Shown one piece after another: positions 35,760 to 44,113 of a stretch of 52,818 nucleotides of DNA (positions within the stretch are counted from its first letter, which is position 1; every line of letters begins with the position of its first letter). This DNA is from Mycobacterium sp. Root265 (GTDB lineage Bacteria; Actinomycetota; Actinomycetes; Mycobacteriales; Mycobacteriaceae). The notes beneath the pieces were generated by a model. The model saw only the letters and a program-made list of their open reading frames with translations, was not told where the DNA came from and ran no database searches. The translations under genes and the position numbers were made by a program. The stretch spans positions 359,001-411,818 of the forward strand of contig NZ_LMJA01000022.1 in NCBI RefSeq assembly GCF_001428895.1, written 5' to 3'.

Positions 35760-36239
35760 GTGATAGCCGATGCCGTTCTCGGAACCGCCGATGACCCGGC
35801 CTTCGCCGGGCGCCGCCGCCACCATGTCGACATCGGCTGGGGCGATGCCGGCAAGCACCGCCAGCTCGTCACCACCGACATTGGACTCGAGGTGCGGATC
35901 ATGTTGCCGCGCGGCACCTTCCTGCGCCACGGCATGGTGATCGCCGATGACGGCCACGATGCCGTGGTGGTGCGGCGCCCGCACGAACCGGCCATCCGGG
36001 TCCGCTTCGCCGACAACACCGCCCGCGCCATGCTGCTGCTGGGCCACACGCTGGGCAACCAGCACGCACCCATCGACGTCGACCATGACACGCTGACCGC
36101 GCCGCTGTTCACCAGCGCTGCCGCCGCCCGGGAGATGCTCGCCGGGCTCGGCGTGATCGGTGAGGTCACCGAGATGGTAATGGCCGCCGACGGGTGGTCT
36201 GCCACGTCAGCCGACCGCCATGCCGGCCATCACCACTGA
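35760..36239 (+). CDS. ureE: Urease nickel metallochaperone UreE
   Basis: A 159-residue UreE with an N-terminal peptide-binding domain (GLEVRIMLPRGTFLRHGMVI) and a C-terminal metal domain containing LLLGHTLGNQHAPI. The C-terminus ends in the histidine-containing HAGHHH, a nickel-binding tail. UreE hands nickel to UreG. The start is GTG at 35760. M. tuberculosis lacks a clear ureE in its cluster, so its presence is a notable difference. It overlaps ureF by 20 bp. Confidence 0.87.
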   Translation: MIADAVLGTADDPAFAGRRRHHVDIGWGDAGKHRQLVTTDIGLEVRIMLPRGTFLRHGMVIADDGHDAVVVRRPHEPAIRVRFADNTARAMLLLGHTLGNQHAPIDVDHDTLTAPLFTSAAAAREMLAGLGVIGEVTEMVMAADGWSATSADRHAGHHH

Positions 36240-36918
36240 CCCGGCCACCGCGATCGCACTGTGGGTGCAGTTGCACGACAGCGCGTTTCCGGCCGGGCGG
36301 ATGGTGCACAGCCACGGCCTGGAAGAGTGGCTGGCTCAGCGGCCGGACGCCGACGCGGAGGCGATCGAGACGGCGGTGTGTGGTTACCTCCTCCACGGGT
36401 ACGCGACGCTGGATGCCACCGTCACCGCCGCAGCGTGGCGGGACTGGCAGTCGGCGCAAAGCCTGGGCGAGCTCGACGAGCTGATGGCGTCCTACAAGTT
36501 GTTCGACAATGCCCGCACGGCGTCGGTGTCGGCGGGCAGGCAGCTGAGTGCCACCGCCTGCGATATCGGCATCGCGGCGCAGCACCCGTACCTGCGAGCC
36601 GTGCTGGCCGGCAGCACCCCCGGTCATGCCGCCGTCGTCGACGGCGTGTTGCAGGCCTATCTGGGCGTCAGCGAACAGCTCGCGGTCCTCGGATCACTGC
36701 GGTCGCTGATGGCCTCGATGCTCAGTGCCGCGGTACGGCTGGGCCGGCTCGGCCCGCTGCAGAGCCAGCGTATCCAGTTGCGTACTGCCGCAACGATGAC
36801 GCAGGCGGCGGCATCGGCGTGCGAGCGCCCGTTGTCGGAGCTGAGCAGCCTGTCCCCCACCCTCGAGATCAGCGGGATGTGTCACGAAGAGCACACGTCG
36901 CGGCTGTTCGCCACCTGA
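36220..36918 (+). CDS. ureF: Urease accessory protein UreF
   Basis: A 232-residue, all-helical UreF. Typical segments are LHDSAFPAGRMVHSHGLEEW near the N-terminus, a mid-protein helical core, and the C-terminal LSSLSPTLEISGMCHEEHTS. UreF gates GTP hydrolysis by UreG in the activation complex. The ATG overlaps the ureE end by 20 bp, so ureF is translated from the same transcript and is its last gene. It ends next to a convergent SDR gene. Confidence 0.9.
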   Translation: MPAITTDPATAIALWVQLHDSAFPAGRMVHSHGLEEWLAQRPDADAEAIETAVCGYLLHGYATLDATVTAAAWRDWQSAQSLGELDELMASYKLFDNARTASVSAGRQLSATACDIGIAAQHPYLRAVLAGSTPGHAAVVDGVLQAYLGVSEQLAVLGSLRSLMASMLSAAVRLGRLGPLQSQRIQLRTAATMTQAAASACERPLSELSSLSPTLEISGMCHEEHTSRLFAT

Positions 36919-36919
36919 A

Positions 36920-37633
36920 TCACCACGCGAGAGCGCGGGGCGGACCGGTCAGTGACTCCTTGGCGGCGACGGCGAGCTGGTCCAGGATCTCGATGTCCCC
37001 GGCTTCCAGGCCGTCGAGAGCCAGCCGGACCAGATCAGCGGGGTCGGTCACCACCTCACCGGGCAGGTCCACGCCGGTTTTCTCGGCGTAGTCGAGCAGG
37101 GTCTGGGTGCCCACCAGTCCGGGGACGAGTGCGGCGACCAGGGTGCCCTGCCCGGCGAGCTCGACACGCACTCCGTTGGTCAGGCCCCACTGCGCCGACT
37201 TGGCTGCGGCGTATGCGGTGTTGCCGTCCACGGTGTTCCACGCGACGACGGACAACACGTTGAGGATCGCACCTCCGCCATTGCGCGCAAGGATGGGCGC
37301 AAAGGCCCGGATCATCGCGAGGGTGCCGTAGTAGTTCGAATCCATCGTCGATCGGATGGCGGTCAGATCTCCGGTGACGAGATTGCCACCGGCCGTATCG
37401 GCGGCATTGTTGATCAGGACGTCGACATCCTGGGCCAGTGCGGCGGCCGCCTCCACGGACGACTGATCGGTGATGTCGAGGTGCAGCACGTCGGCACCCG
37501 GGATGTCGACCAGTTCGGGCCGCCGCGCGGTGGCGTAGACCTTGGCCCCCCGACGCAGAAGTTCGATGGCGAAATGCCGACCGATTCCCCGGTTCGTGCC
37601 CGTGACCAGGACCGTGGCGCCGCGTAACTGCAT
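36920..37633 (-). CDS. Short-chain dehydrogenase/reductase
   Basis: A 237-residue classical SDR with the cofactor motif VTGTNRGIGRHF, NNAADTAGG, a serine in NVLSVVAW and the catalytic YAAAK. It would act on an alcohol or carbonyl compound with NAD(P)H. The ATG at 37633 has a clear GGAGG site; a longer frame to 37663 would run into the operator. It is divergent from a TetR gene with two palindromes between them, so the pair is probably one regulatory unit. The substrate is unknown. Confidence 0.87.
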   Translation of the reverse strand: MQLRGATVLVTGTNRGIGRHFAIELLRRGAKVYATARRPELVDIPGADVLHLDITDQSSVEAAAALAQDVDVLINNAADTAGGNLVTGDLTAIRSTMDSNYYGTLAMIRAFAPILARNGGGAILNVLSVVAWNTVDGNTAYAAAKSAQWGLTNGVRVELAGQGTLVAALVPGLVGTQTLLDYAEKTGVDLPGEVVTDPADLVRLALDGLEAGDIEILDQLAVAAKESLTGPPRALAW

Positions 37634-37664
37634 ATGTCCTCCGAGAGTTTGACCGAAGCTCAAA

Positions 37665-37733
37665 GTGACCGATCGGTCACCTTCGTGCCGTCACCGTAAC
37701 GCCAAGGTGACCGATCGGTCAACTTGATACGCT
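37665..37733. promoter_or_regulatory. Two TetR operators and the leaderless tetR promoter
   Basis: GTGACCGATCGGTCAC (37665-37680) is a perfect 16-bp palindrome, and TGACCGATCGGTCA (37708-37721) repeats its core 42 bp downstream. TACGCT (37728-37733) is a -10 box 5 nt before the tetR GTG, so that mRNA is probably leaderless. Control of both divergent genes by the TetR protein is inferred. Confidence 0.75.
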
Positions 37734-37738
37734 GAGGT

Positions 37739-38341
37739 GTGTCCACGCCAGATCGCACGCTCCGTGCGGATGCGGCTCGCAACCGCGAGTCGCTTTTGGC
37801 TGCCGCGGAAGCCGAGTTCGCCGATCGGGGACCGTCCGCCTCGATCGCCGACATCGCCCGTCGGGCGGGTGTCGCCAAGGGCACCGTTTTTCGGCACTTC
37901 GCCTCGAAGGAGGACCTGATCGCGGCGATCGTGTCGGGTCATCTCACGACCCTCACGACGGTCGCCCACCAGCTGGAGAGCGCACCGGATCCGGGTGCAG
38001 CGCTACTGGAATTCCTGACGGTGGCCGCCGATCAACGCCAACAGCACGACCTGACATTCCTGCAGTCCGTCAGCGATCACCACCCGACGGTGACCGCGCT
38101 CCGAGACGAGTTGCACACCCGGCTCGGCACGCTCGTACACCGCGCCCGCGCTGCCGGTGCCATCCGTGATGACATCACCGAAACCGACGTCTTCCTGATG
38201 ATGTGTGCGCCGGTCCATATCGTCGAAAACCTCTCGACGCCAAAGCCTTTACTGTGGCAGCGGTACCTCGCCATCATCTTCGACGGGCTGCGCCCGCAGG
38301 GTGCGCATCCGCTCCCGCAACCGGCACCGCAGCTGTCCTGA
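37739..38341 (+). CDS. TetR-family transcriptional regulator
   Basis: A 200-residue TetR protein. The DNA-binding part is ESLLAAAEAEFADRG, then ASIADIARRAGVAKGTVFRHF and the ASKEDLIAAIV segment. The C-terminal domain is of the type found in many actinobacterial repressors of efflux or SDR genes. The start is GTG at 37739, which agrees with the -10 spacing. It is divergent from the SDR gene and convergent with the XRE-MmyB gene. Confidence 0.9.
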   Translation: MSTPDRTLRADAARNRESLLAAAEAEFADRGPSASIADIARRAGVAKGTVFRHFASKEDLIAAIVSGHLTTLTTVAHQLESAPDPGAALLEFLTVAADQRQQHDLTFLQSVSDHHPTVTALRDELHTRLGTLVHRARAAGAIRDDITETDVFLMMCAPVHIVENLSTPKPLLWQRYLAIIFDGLRPQGAHPLPQPAPQLS

Positions 38342-38363
38342 CGTCGTTGACGTAGGGGCAGCT

Positions 38364-39137
38364 TCAACCGGTCGAGACGACCGCGAACAGCACGATCGTC
38401 TGATCCCGGTGCGGGTCCATCAGGGCGTCGCAGGACAGCGTCAGACGCCCGCGCTCGGGATGGTCGAGCCGTTTGATCATGTGGGTGGTGTTCACCACCG
38501 TGGCGTCAGACCAGAGTGCGGCGAACTCCGGGCTGCCGGCCAGCAGATCGGCGATCAACCGCTGCGTACCCGCGTCCCGGGGGTAGCGGGCCGCCGTGGC
38601 GCGCAGCTGGCCCGCCACCATCCGGGAGAACTCCTGCGCCTCGCTCATGCCGTAATGCCCCTGCTCGGACAGGAAATGGCGGCGTGCGATGTTGCGCTCG
38701 GCCGGCGCCAGCGCGCCGAAATCCTCCATCAACTCCGCAGCAGCGGCATTCCAGGCCAGGATGTCGAAACGCGCGCTGAGCACCAGAGCCGCGGTGCTCC
38801 CGAGGCCCTGCACCATCGTCGCGACGCTCGGACTGACCTCCGTGCTGGGTTCGCTCCCCGCGGGGACGTTGCGGCCGGCGAGCTGGAACAGATGCCGCCG
38901 CTCATCGTCATCGAGGCGCAGCGCATCGGCCAGCGCACCGAGTACCTGCTCGGACGGGCCGCTGCCCCGGGCACGCTCCAGGTTGGTGTAGTGCTCCACC
39001 GAGATGTGCGCCAGCTCCGCCACTTCGGAGCGCCGCAGCCCGCTGGTGCGCCGCCCGTTCGCCGCGAACCCGAAGGCGCCGGGGTCGCGGCTTTCCCGAA
39101 CCGCCCGCAGGAACTCCCCGGCCACCTGTCCATCCAT
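38364..39137 (-). CDS. XRE-family regulator with MmyB-like ligand-binding domain
   Basis: A 257-residue regulator. The N-terminal helix-turn-helix (about 1-80) includes RTSGLRRSEVAELAHISVEH and YTNLERARG, and the rest (about 100-257) is an MmyB-like domain with FDILAWNAAAAELM and LTLSCDALMDPHRDQTIVLF. MmyB-like domains are PAS-like and can bind fatty acids. The ATG at 39137 starts the usual domain; longer frames lie within the upstream SDR gene. It follows the SDR by 19 bp on the same strand and probably controls it. Confidence 0.88.
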   Translation of the reverse strand: MDGQVAGEFLRAVRESRDPGAFGFAANGRRTSGLRRSEVAELAHISVEHYTNLERARGSGPSEQVLGALADALRLDDDERRHLFQLAGRNVPAGSEPSTEVSPSVATMVQGLGSTAALVLSARFDILAWNAAAAELMEDFGALAPAERNIARRHFLSEQGHYGMSEAQEFSRMVAGQLRATAARYPRDAGTQRLIADLLAGSPEFAALWSDATVVNTTHMIKRLDHPERGRLTLSCDALMDPHRDQTIVLFAVVSTG

Positions 39138-39156
39138 ACCTCGATACTGGCACGCC

Positions 39157-39897
39157 TCACCAGGCGACGAGCTCCCCCTGATCGCTGAGGAACTGACCGG
39201 TGCGGAATTCAGCGGACAGCGCAACGCCGACGATGCCGGCCGCCCCCACGGCGGGATCACCGGCGCCCTCCATCGGCTCGCCGTTGTTCAGACCGGTCCT
39301 GCGGTACCCCGGGCTCACCGATACCACCGAGATGCCCTCGTGCGCAAGCTCTTTGGCGTACAACACGGTCAGCATGTCCACGGCGCTCTTGGACGCCTGA
39401 TAGGCGGCTGCAGCCACATCGCTGTGCGGCCAATCGGGATCGTTGACCAATCGGGTCGATCCGAGCTCACTGGACACGTTCAGGATCCGCGGCCGGGACG
39501 AGGCCCGCAGCAGCGGCAGCAGGGCATTCGTGGTGGCGGCGATACCGGCCACGTTGGTGTCGAAGGTCTGCAGCAGCGAGGTGCGGCTCACCTGGGACGC
39601 CGGCAACCCGTCGCCCACGATCGCCGCATTGTTGATCAGAATGTCGAGGCGCCCATAGGTGTCGGTGATGTGGCCGACGGCGGCGGTGATGGTCTCGTCG
39701 TCGGTGACATCGAGGGTGAGGACGTCGACGTCGAGACCCTCGGCCGCCAGCTGCTGCGCGGCCGCTTTGCCGCGTTCGGGATCACGCGATGCCAGGAGTA
39801 CGCGCGCGCCGGTGCGGGCGAGTTGCTGAGTCAGATGGAAGCCGATGCCGGTGTTCGCACCGGTCACCAAGGCGATGAGGTCATCAGTGTTGGTCAT
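39157..39897 (-). CDS. Short-chain dehydrogenase/reductase, co-transcribed with an XRE-MmyB regulator
   Basis: A 246-residue classical SDR with VTGANTGIGFHLTQ, NNAAIVGDG, the serine in LNVSSELGS and catalytic YQASK, followed by VSVSPGYRRT. The pairing of this SDR type with an MmyB-type regulator is frequent in actinobacteria. The reaction is not known; a broad ketone or aldehyde reductase is the cautious reading. Confidence 0.88.
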   Translation of the reverse strand: MTNTDDLIALVTGANTGIGFHLTQQLARTGARVLLASRDPERGKAAAQQLAAEGLDVDVLTLDVTDDETITAAVGHITDTYGRLDILINNAAIVGDGLPASQVSRTSLLQTFDTNVAGIAATTNALLPLLRASSRPRILNVSSELGSTRLVNDPDWPHSDVAAAAYQASKSAVDMLTVLYAKELAHEGISVVSVSPGYRRTGLNNGEPMEGAGDPAVGAAGIVGVALSAEFRTGQFLSDQGELVAW

Positions 39898-39971
39898 GTG
39901 CTCATTCCAGCTCGGTGGGCACAGACCAGGGAGTCACACGATGTACCCCCTCGCGCGGGAATAAGAGCGCC

Positions 39972-41420
39972 TCAGCCCAGCGCCGGGCTCTTGAGGGCGC
40001 GGATGGCCAGCCAGGCGGCCGCCCGGTCGTCGGGGCTGGCCATCGACAGTCCGGTCAGCTCCTCGATGCGGCGGATCCGCGCCGCCAGCGTCTGGCGGTG
40101 CACCTGCAGCCGGCTCGCCGAGGAACCCCACGCGCCGTGCTCGGCCAGGTAGATCTCCAGCGTGCGGGTCAGGGCCCCGTGGTGGCCGCCGTCGTCGCGC
40201 AGCGGGTCGAGCACCGCGGCGACGCGGGTCATCGCGCTGTGGTCGAGGTGGTCCAGCACGTAGGAGACGGTGGCCAGCGTGCGGTACCAGACGACGGGAC
40301 GGGAGTCGACCACCGCGGTCTCCAGCGCCTGCCGGGCCTCGGCGGCGCTGCGGGCCAACAGCTGTGGCGTCGCGGCCGATCCCAACCCCATCCGCAGCGG
40401 CAGACTCGCATCGGAGGTGAGCCGCTCCACCATGGCGGCGAGTTCGGGGGCACGGTCTGCGCCGATGAAGCCGAGCACCCGCCCCCGCTCGGCGGAGACC
40501 ATGTGAACGGCTCCCAGCTCGTCGAGCCAGCGGATGGCTTGGCGCTCCGGATCGATCGCAGTCGACCTCGACGCCACTGCGAACGCCGTCAGTGACTGTT
40601 CGCGAACGCCCCAGCGGCGCAACAGCGTTGCCGCCTCGGCGCCGCCGCGCAACAGCGTCGACATCATCACTTCGCGGCCCAGCCGCTCGGTGGCCGGATG
40701 GTCGGCGGTGTGCAGCAGCAGATCCAGCAGGGCCGCCACCTGCGAGGCCAGATCACGGCTGCGGCTGGTGGAACCGCGAGCACCGATGACCAGATAGGCG
40801 CTGACATCTTCGCCCTGCCCGACCGGGTGCACCTGCAGCCCGGGGTGACGGATCCGCACCCGGCGCCCGAACGCCACCGAGCCGGCGTCCCGCACGTGCA
40901 GGCTGCCGGCGCCGGCGGTGGTGATCACCTCACCGTGCGCGTCGAGAAGCACTGCCCAGCCGTCGATCCGGTGCGCCAGCTCGGCCACCACCGCGACCAC
41001 GCCACCGCGCCGGGCCACCTGGGTGAGCACCTTGGTCCCGGTGGTGACCCTGCGGTCCTCGGCCGCCTGGTCGGCTGCGACCAGCGCCGTGAGCCGGGCA
41101 TGCACCACGTCGGCGCCCAGATCGGGCACCACGACTGCGGTGATCGCCCTGTCGACGAGGACCGTGCGCAGCGTGTCGGCGGCGGTGCCACCGGCGATGA
41201 TCGCGACGGATCCGGCGAGCGGCGTCCGCCCGTCGCCGGACTCCAGTGCTGCCGCCCAGTCCGTCGGGGTGGCCACCACCAGCGTGGCGTAACCGGGCGA
41301 GCTCGCCAGCGCCAGGTCGGCCAGGGCCACGCTGCCCTCCACCGGCGTCGCGCCGTCGACGGCACCGGTGATCAGCTCGGCACCGAAATGCTCGGCGATC
41401 GCTCGCACGTCATAGGCCAC
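39972..41420 (-). CDS. PucR-type transcriptional regulator
   Basis: A 482-residue regulator with an N-terminal PucR-like domain (about 1-150), a middle GGDEF-like/CdaR-type region and a C-terminal PucR helix-turn-helix (about 420-478) containing LEIYLAEHGAWGSSASRLQV then HRQTLAARIRRIEELTG. PucR regulators control purine, amine and other nitrogen compound use. The start is GTG at 41420, with a leaderless promoter. It is divergent from an alcohol dehydrogenase and an amino-acid permease, its probable targets. Purine genes (alc, puuE) lie 8 kb away. Confidence 0.88.
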   Translation of the reverse strand: MAYDVRAIAEHFGAELITGAVDGATPVEGSVALADLALASSPGYATLVVATPTDWAAALESGDGRTPLAGSVAIIAGGTAADTLRTVLVDRAITAVVVPDLGADVVHARLTALVAADQAAEDRRVTTGTKVLTQVARRGGVVAVVAELAHRIDGWAVLLDAHGEVITTAGAGSLHVRDAGSVAFGRRVRIRHPGLQVHPVGQGEDVSAYLVIGARGSTSRSRDLASQVAALLDLLLHTADHPATERLGREVMMSTLLRGGAEAATLLRRWGVREQSLTAFAVASRSTAIDPERQAIRWLDELGAVHMVSAERGRVLGFIGADRAPELAAMVERLTSDASLPLRMGLGSAATPQLLARSAAEARQALETAVVDSRPVVWYRTLATVSYVLDHLDHSAMTRVAAVLDPLRDDGGHHGALTRTLEIYLAEHGAWGSSASRLQVHRQTLAARIRRIEELTGLSMASPDDRAAAWLAIRALKSPALG

Positions 41421-41425
41421 GGCCG

Positions 41426-41431
41426 AGTGTA
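41426..41431 (-). promoter_or_regulatory. -10 box of the PucR gene, leaderless
   Basis: TACACT on the minus strand ends 5 nt before the GTG start at 41420. No ribosome-binding site fits in the gap. Confidence 0.45.
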
Positions 41432-41496
41432 CAAAATGATGGATCAGGCTCCTCGGATCACACTTTTTGCGGCTGTCGCCGGCGCTGCGCGCTCCC

Positions 41497-41528
41497 TACG
41501 ATTCGGTGGATTCCCGCTTGTAAAGGAG
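41497..41528 (+). promoter_or_regulatory. Promoter and ribosome-binding site of the alcohol dehydrogenase gene
   Basis: TACGAT (41497-41502) is a likely -10 box and AAAGGAG (41522-41528) a strong ribosome-binding site before the GTG at 41533. No good -35 box is seen, which suggests activator dependence, for example on the divergent PucR protein. Confidence 0.5.
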
Positions 41529-41532
41529 CACC

Positions 41533-42630
41533 GTGAAAGCGATCGTCTTCCGAGATCCCGCCACGCCCATCGAGTACGTGGACGTCGACTTGGCCGGCCC
41601 CAAACCCGGCGAGGTGCGGGTGCGGATCGCCGCCGCCGGGGTGTGCCACTCGGATCTGCACGTCAAACGCGGCGAGTGGGACGCACCCGCGCCCCTGGTC
41701 ATGGGGCACGAAGGGTCCGGCGTGGTGACCGAACTCGGTGAGGGCGTCACCACGCTCGCGGTCGGTGACCATGTGGTGCTCTCCTGGGTACCGCCGTGCG
41801 GCGAGTGCCGCTACTGCCGGTCCGGCCACGAGGCGCGCTGCCAGAAGGTTGCCACCGTGGTCGCACCGCTGGGCACCCTTTTCGACGGCACCTCGCGCCT
41901 GTCGCGCAACGGCGAGGTGGTCCACCACTATCTCGGGGTGTCCTCCTTCGCCGAAGAGGTCGTCGTCCCGGCGTCCGGCGCGGTGAAGGTGCGTGAGGAT
42001 GCGCCGCTGGACGTCATCGCGCTGGTCGGGTGCGCCGTGGCGACCGGGGTCGGCGCGGTGCTCAACACCGCCGCGGTCGAGCCAGGTGCCTCCGTTGCGG
42101 TGATCGGCTGCGGCGGCGTCGGTCTCAACGTCATCCAGGGCGCGAAGCTGGCCGGCGCCAGCCGGATCATCGCCATCGACGTCCGCGACGACAAGACCAA
42201 GATGGCCGTGCAGTTCGGCGCCACCGACCGCATCAATGCCTCTGCCGGCGATGCCGAGGAGCAGTTGCGGGAGTTGATCCCCGACGGCGTCGACTACGCC
42301 TTCGACGCATTCGGCCACACCGGCACCACCGAGCAGGCCATCCGGATGCTCGGACTGGGCGGGGCGGCCGTCGTGGTCGGTCTGCCGCCCACCGGGGCCA
42401 AGGCGTCGTTCGAACCGCTGGTGCTGGCCGAAGCCGATCAGCGCATCCTCGGCTCGAACTACGGATCGGTGCGTCCCTCTATCGACATACCCGCGCTCGT
42501 CGATCGCTACATGGACGGCCAGCTCAAACTCGATGCGCTGGTCTGGGCCAGCCGACCGTTGGAGGAGGCGGCGGCAGCGTTCGACGACCTGGAGTCCGGC
42601 GAAGCGCTACGTACCCTGCTCATCCCCTGA
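41533..42630 (+). CDS. Zinc-dependent alcohol dehydrogenase (class III-like MDR)
   Basis: A 365-residue medium-chain dehydrogenase. The catalytic zinc site is GVCHSDLH and GHEGSGVV, and the structural zinc lobe is intact with four cysteines in PPCGECRYCRSGHEARC. The NAD motif is VIGCGGVGLNVIQG. It oxidises an alcohol or reduces an aldehyde, possibly via a thiol adduct as in mycothiol-dependent relatives. It is followed 41 bp later by the permease gene. Together they suggest uptake and oxidation of an amino alcohol or amine-derived compound, which is inference. Confidence 0.9.
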   Translation: MKAIVFRDPATPIEYVDVDLAGPKPGEVRVRIAAAGVCHSDLHVKRGEWDAPAPLVMGHEGSGVVTELGEGVTTLAVGDHVVLSWVPPCGECRYCRSGHEARCQKVATVVAPLGTLFDGTSRLSRNGEVVHHYLGVSSFAEEVVVPASGAVKVREDAPLDVIALVGCAVATGVGAVLNTAAVEPGASVAVIGCGGVGLNVIQGAKLAGASRIIAIDVRDDKTKMAVQFGATDRINASAGDAEEQLRELIPDGVDYAFDAFGHTGTTEQAIRMLGLGGAAVVVGLPPTGAKASFEPLVLAEADQRILGSNYGSVRPSIDIPALVDRYMDGQLKLDALVWASRPLEEAAAAFDDLESGEALRTLLIP

Positions 42631-42671
42631 AACCTTTCGCCGATAACGACTTTCGAATCTCAAGGAGCCGA

Positions 42672-44093
42672 ATGGCCACCGAAACCCCTCCCGTCGACGC
42701 CGGCCTGCGCCACGGTGTGATGTCGGGTCCCGAACTGGCCGCGCAGGCCATCGCGAACATCGCGCCCAGCGCCGTCATCGCCTTCACGGCGGCGGCCATC
42801 TACCTGAGCGCGGGCACCGGCACCATCGTGTCGTTTGCGCTGGCGACGGTGGTCATCCTGTCGGTCGGGTACTGCGTGGTGGTGTTCGCCCGCCGCAATG
42901 CGTCGGCCGGCTCGCTCTACACCTATGTGTCCAAGGGCCTCGGGCCGTTCGGGGCCTACCTGGCGGGAGTGGCACTGTTGGTGGGCTGCTGGGGCATCGC
43001 CGCCGGCTCGCTCGGCGGGGCGATCTCCTACACCAGCGATTTCCTGATCTCCCTGGGGATTCCGGCAGGCGGCGTCGGGTCGACGATCGTGCTCGCGATC
43101 GTCCTGGGCGGTCTGGCAACGCTGTTCACCATCCGTGGCATCCGGCTCTCGGCGCGGGTATCGCTGACCCTGGAGTTGGTCTCGGTCACCATCATCACGG
43201 TCCTGCTGGTGCTGGCCCTGGTGTGGGCGGGACCGGCCGCCTGGGATCCGTCCCAGTTCTCGTTCAGCAACATCCCCGGACAGGGTGTGGCCGCGGGCAT
43301 GGTGCTCGGCATCCTCGGTTTCGTCGGGTTCTCCTCGGCCGATGCGCTGGGCCGGGAGGCACGCAACCCGTACACCGCCATCCCCCGCGCCATCATGTGG
43401 AGCGCGCTGGTGGTGGGTGTGCTGTACGTGTTCGCCGCCTACACCCAGATCGCGGTGCTCCAGGAAGGGCTGGCCGACAGCGCCAATCCGTTGCAGGACA
43501 TCGCGATTCTGATCGGCATGCCCTCGTGGTTCAATCCGATCCTGCTGTTCGGAGTCGGCGCCTCGTTCTTCGCGGTGGTGGTCGCCCCGCTGAACGTCGT
43601 CGGCCGCATCGTCTACGTGATGGGCAAGGAAGGCGTGGTCGCCGACAGGTTCGGCCGCACCCACGAAGGCCACCTGACGCCGCACCGGGTGCTGCTGATC
43701 GCCGGGCCGGCAGCCATCGTCCTGGACGTCGTCCTGCTGGCCGTCGGTGTGCATCCGATGGACATCGTGGTGTGGGTCGACACCTATGCCACCTACGGAT
43801 ACATGGTCGCCTACTCGCTGGTCGCCGCCGCCTGTGTGGTCTACACCCGGCGCACCGGCCAGCCGAACCGGCTGGTGTGGGTCACCGCCGTCATCGCGAT
43901 CCTGGCGATGGCCTACACCTTCTTCGCCAACGTGTACCCGGTGCCCAGCTTCCCGCTGAACATCTTGCCGTACCTGTTCCTGGCGACGGTCGCCGTGGCA
44001 TTGGCTTGGTATTACCACCTGGTGCGCAACCGCCCCGAGGTCATCGCCAGGATCGGCCAGACCGAGACGGACACCCTGGAAGGCGTGGGGTGA
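42672..44093 (+). CDS. APC-superfamily amino acid/amine permease
   Basis: A 473-residue membrane protein with about twelve helices. The first helix contains ANIAPSAVIAFTAAAIY, the third the SAGSLYTYVSKGLGPFGAYL motif typical of APC permeases, and helix 6 region GFVGFSSADALGREARNPYT. The family imports amino acids or amines by cation symport. AAGGAG precedes the ATG. Its companion genes suggest a nitrogen-containing alcohol, amine or purine-related substrate; the true ligand is unknown. Confidence 0.88.
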   Translation: MATETPPVDAGLRHGVMSGPELAAQAIANIAPSAVIAFTAAAIYLSAGTGTIVSFALATVVILSVGYCVVVFARRNASAGSLYTYVSKGLGPFGAYLAGVALLVGCWGIAAGSLGGAISYTSDFLISLGIPAGGVGSTIVLAIVLGGLATLFTIRGIRLSARVSLTLELVSVTIITVLLVLALVWAGPAAWDPSQFSFSNIPGQGVAAGMVLGILGFVGFSSADALGREARNPYTAIPRAIMWSALVVGVLYVFAAYTQIAVLQEGLADSANPLQDIAILIGMPSWFNPILLFGVGASFFAVVVAPLNVVGRIVYVMGKEGVVADRFGRTHEGHLTPHRVLLIAGPAAIVLDVVLLAVGVHPMDIVVWVDTYATYGYMVAYSLVAAACVVYTRRTGQPNRLVWVTAVIAILAMAYTFFANVYPVPSFPLNILPYLFLATVAVALAWYYHLVRNRPEVIARIGQTETDTLEGVG

Positions 44094-44113
44094 TCGGCTA
44101 TTAGGCTGCAGTG

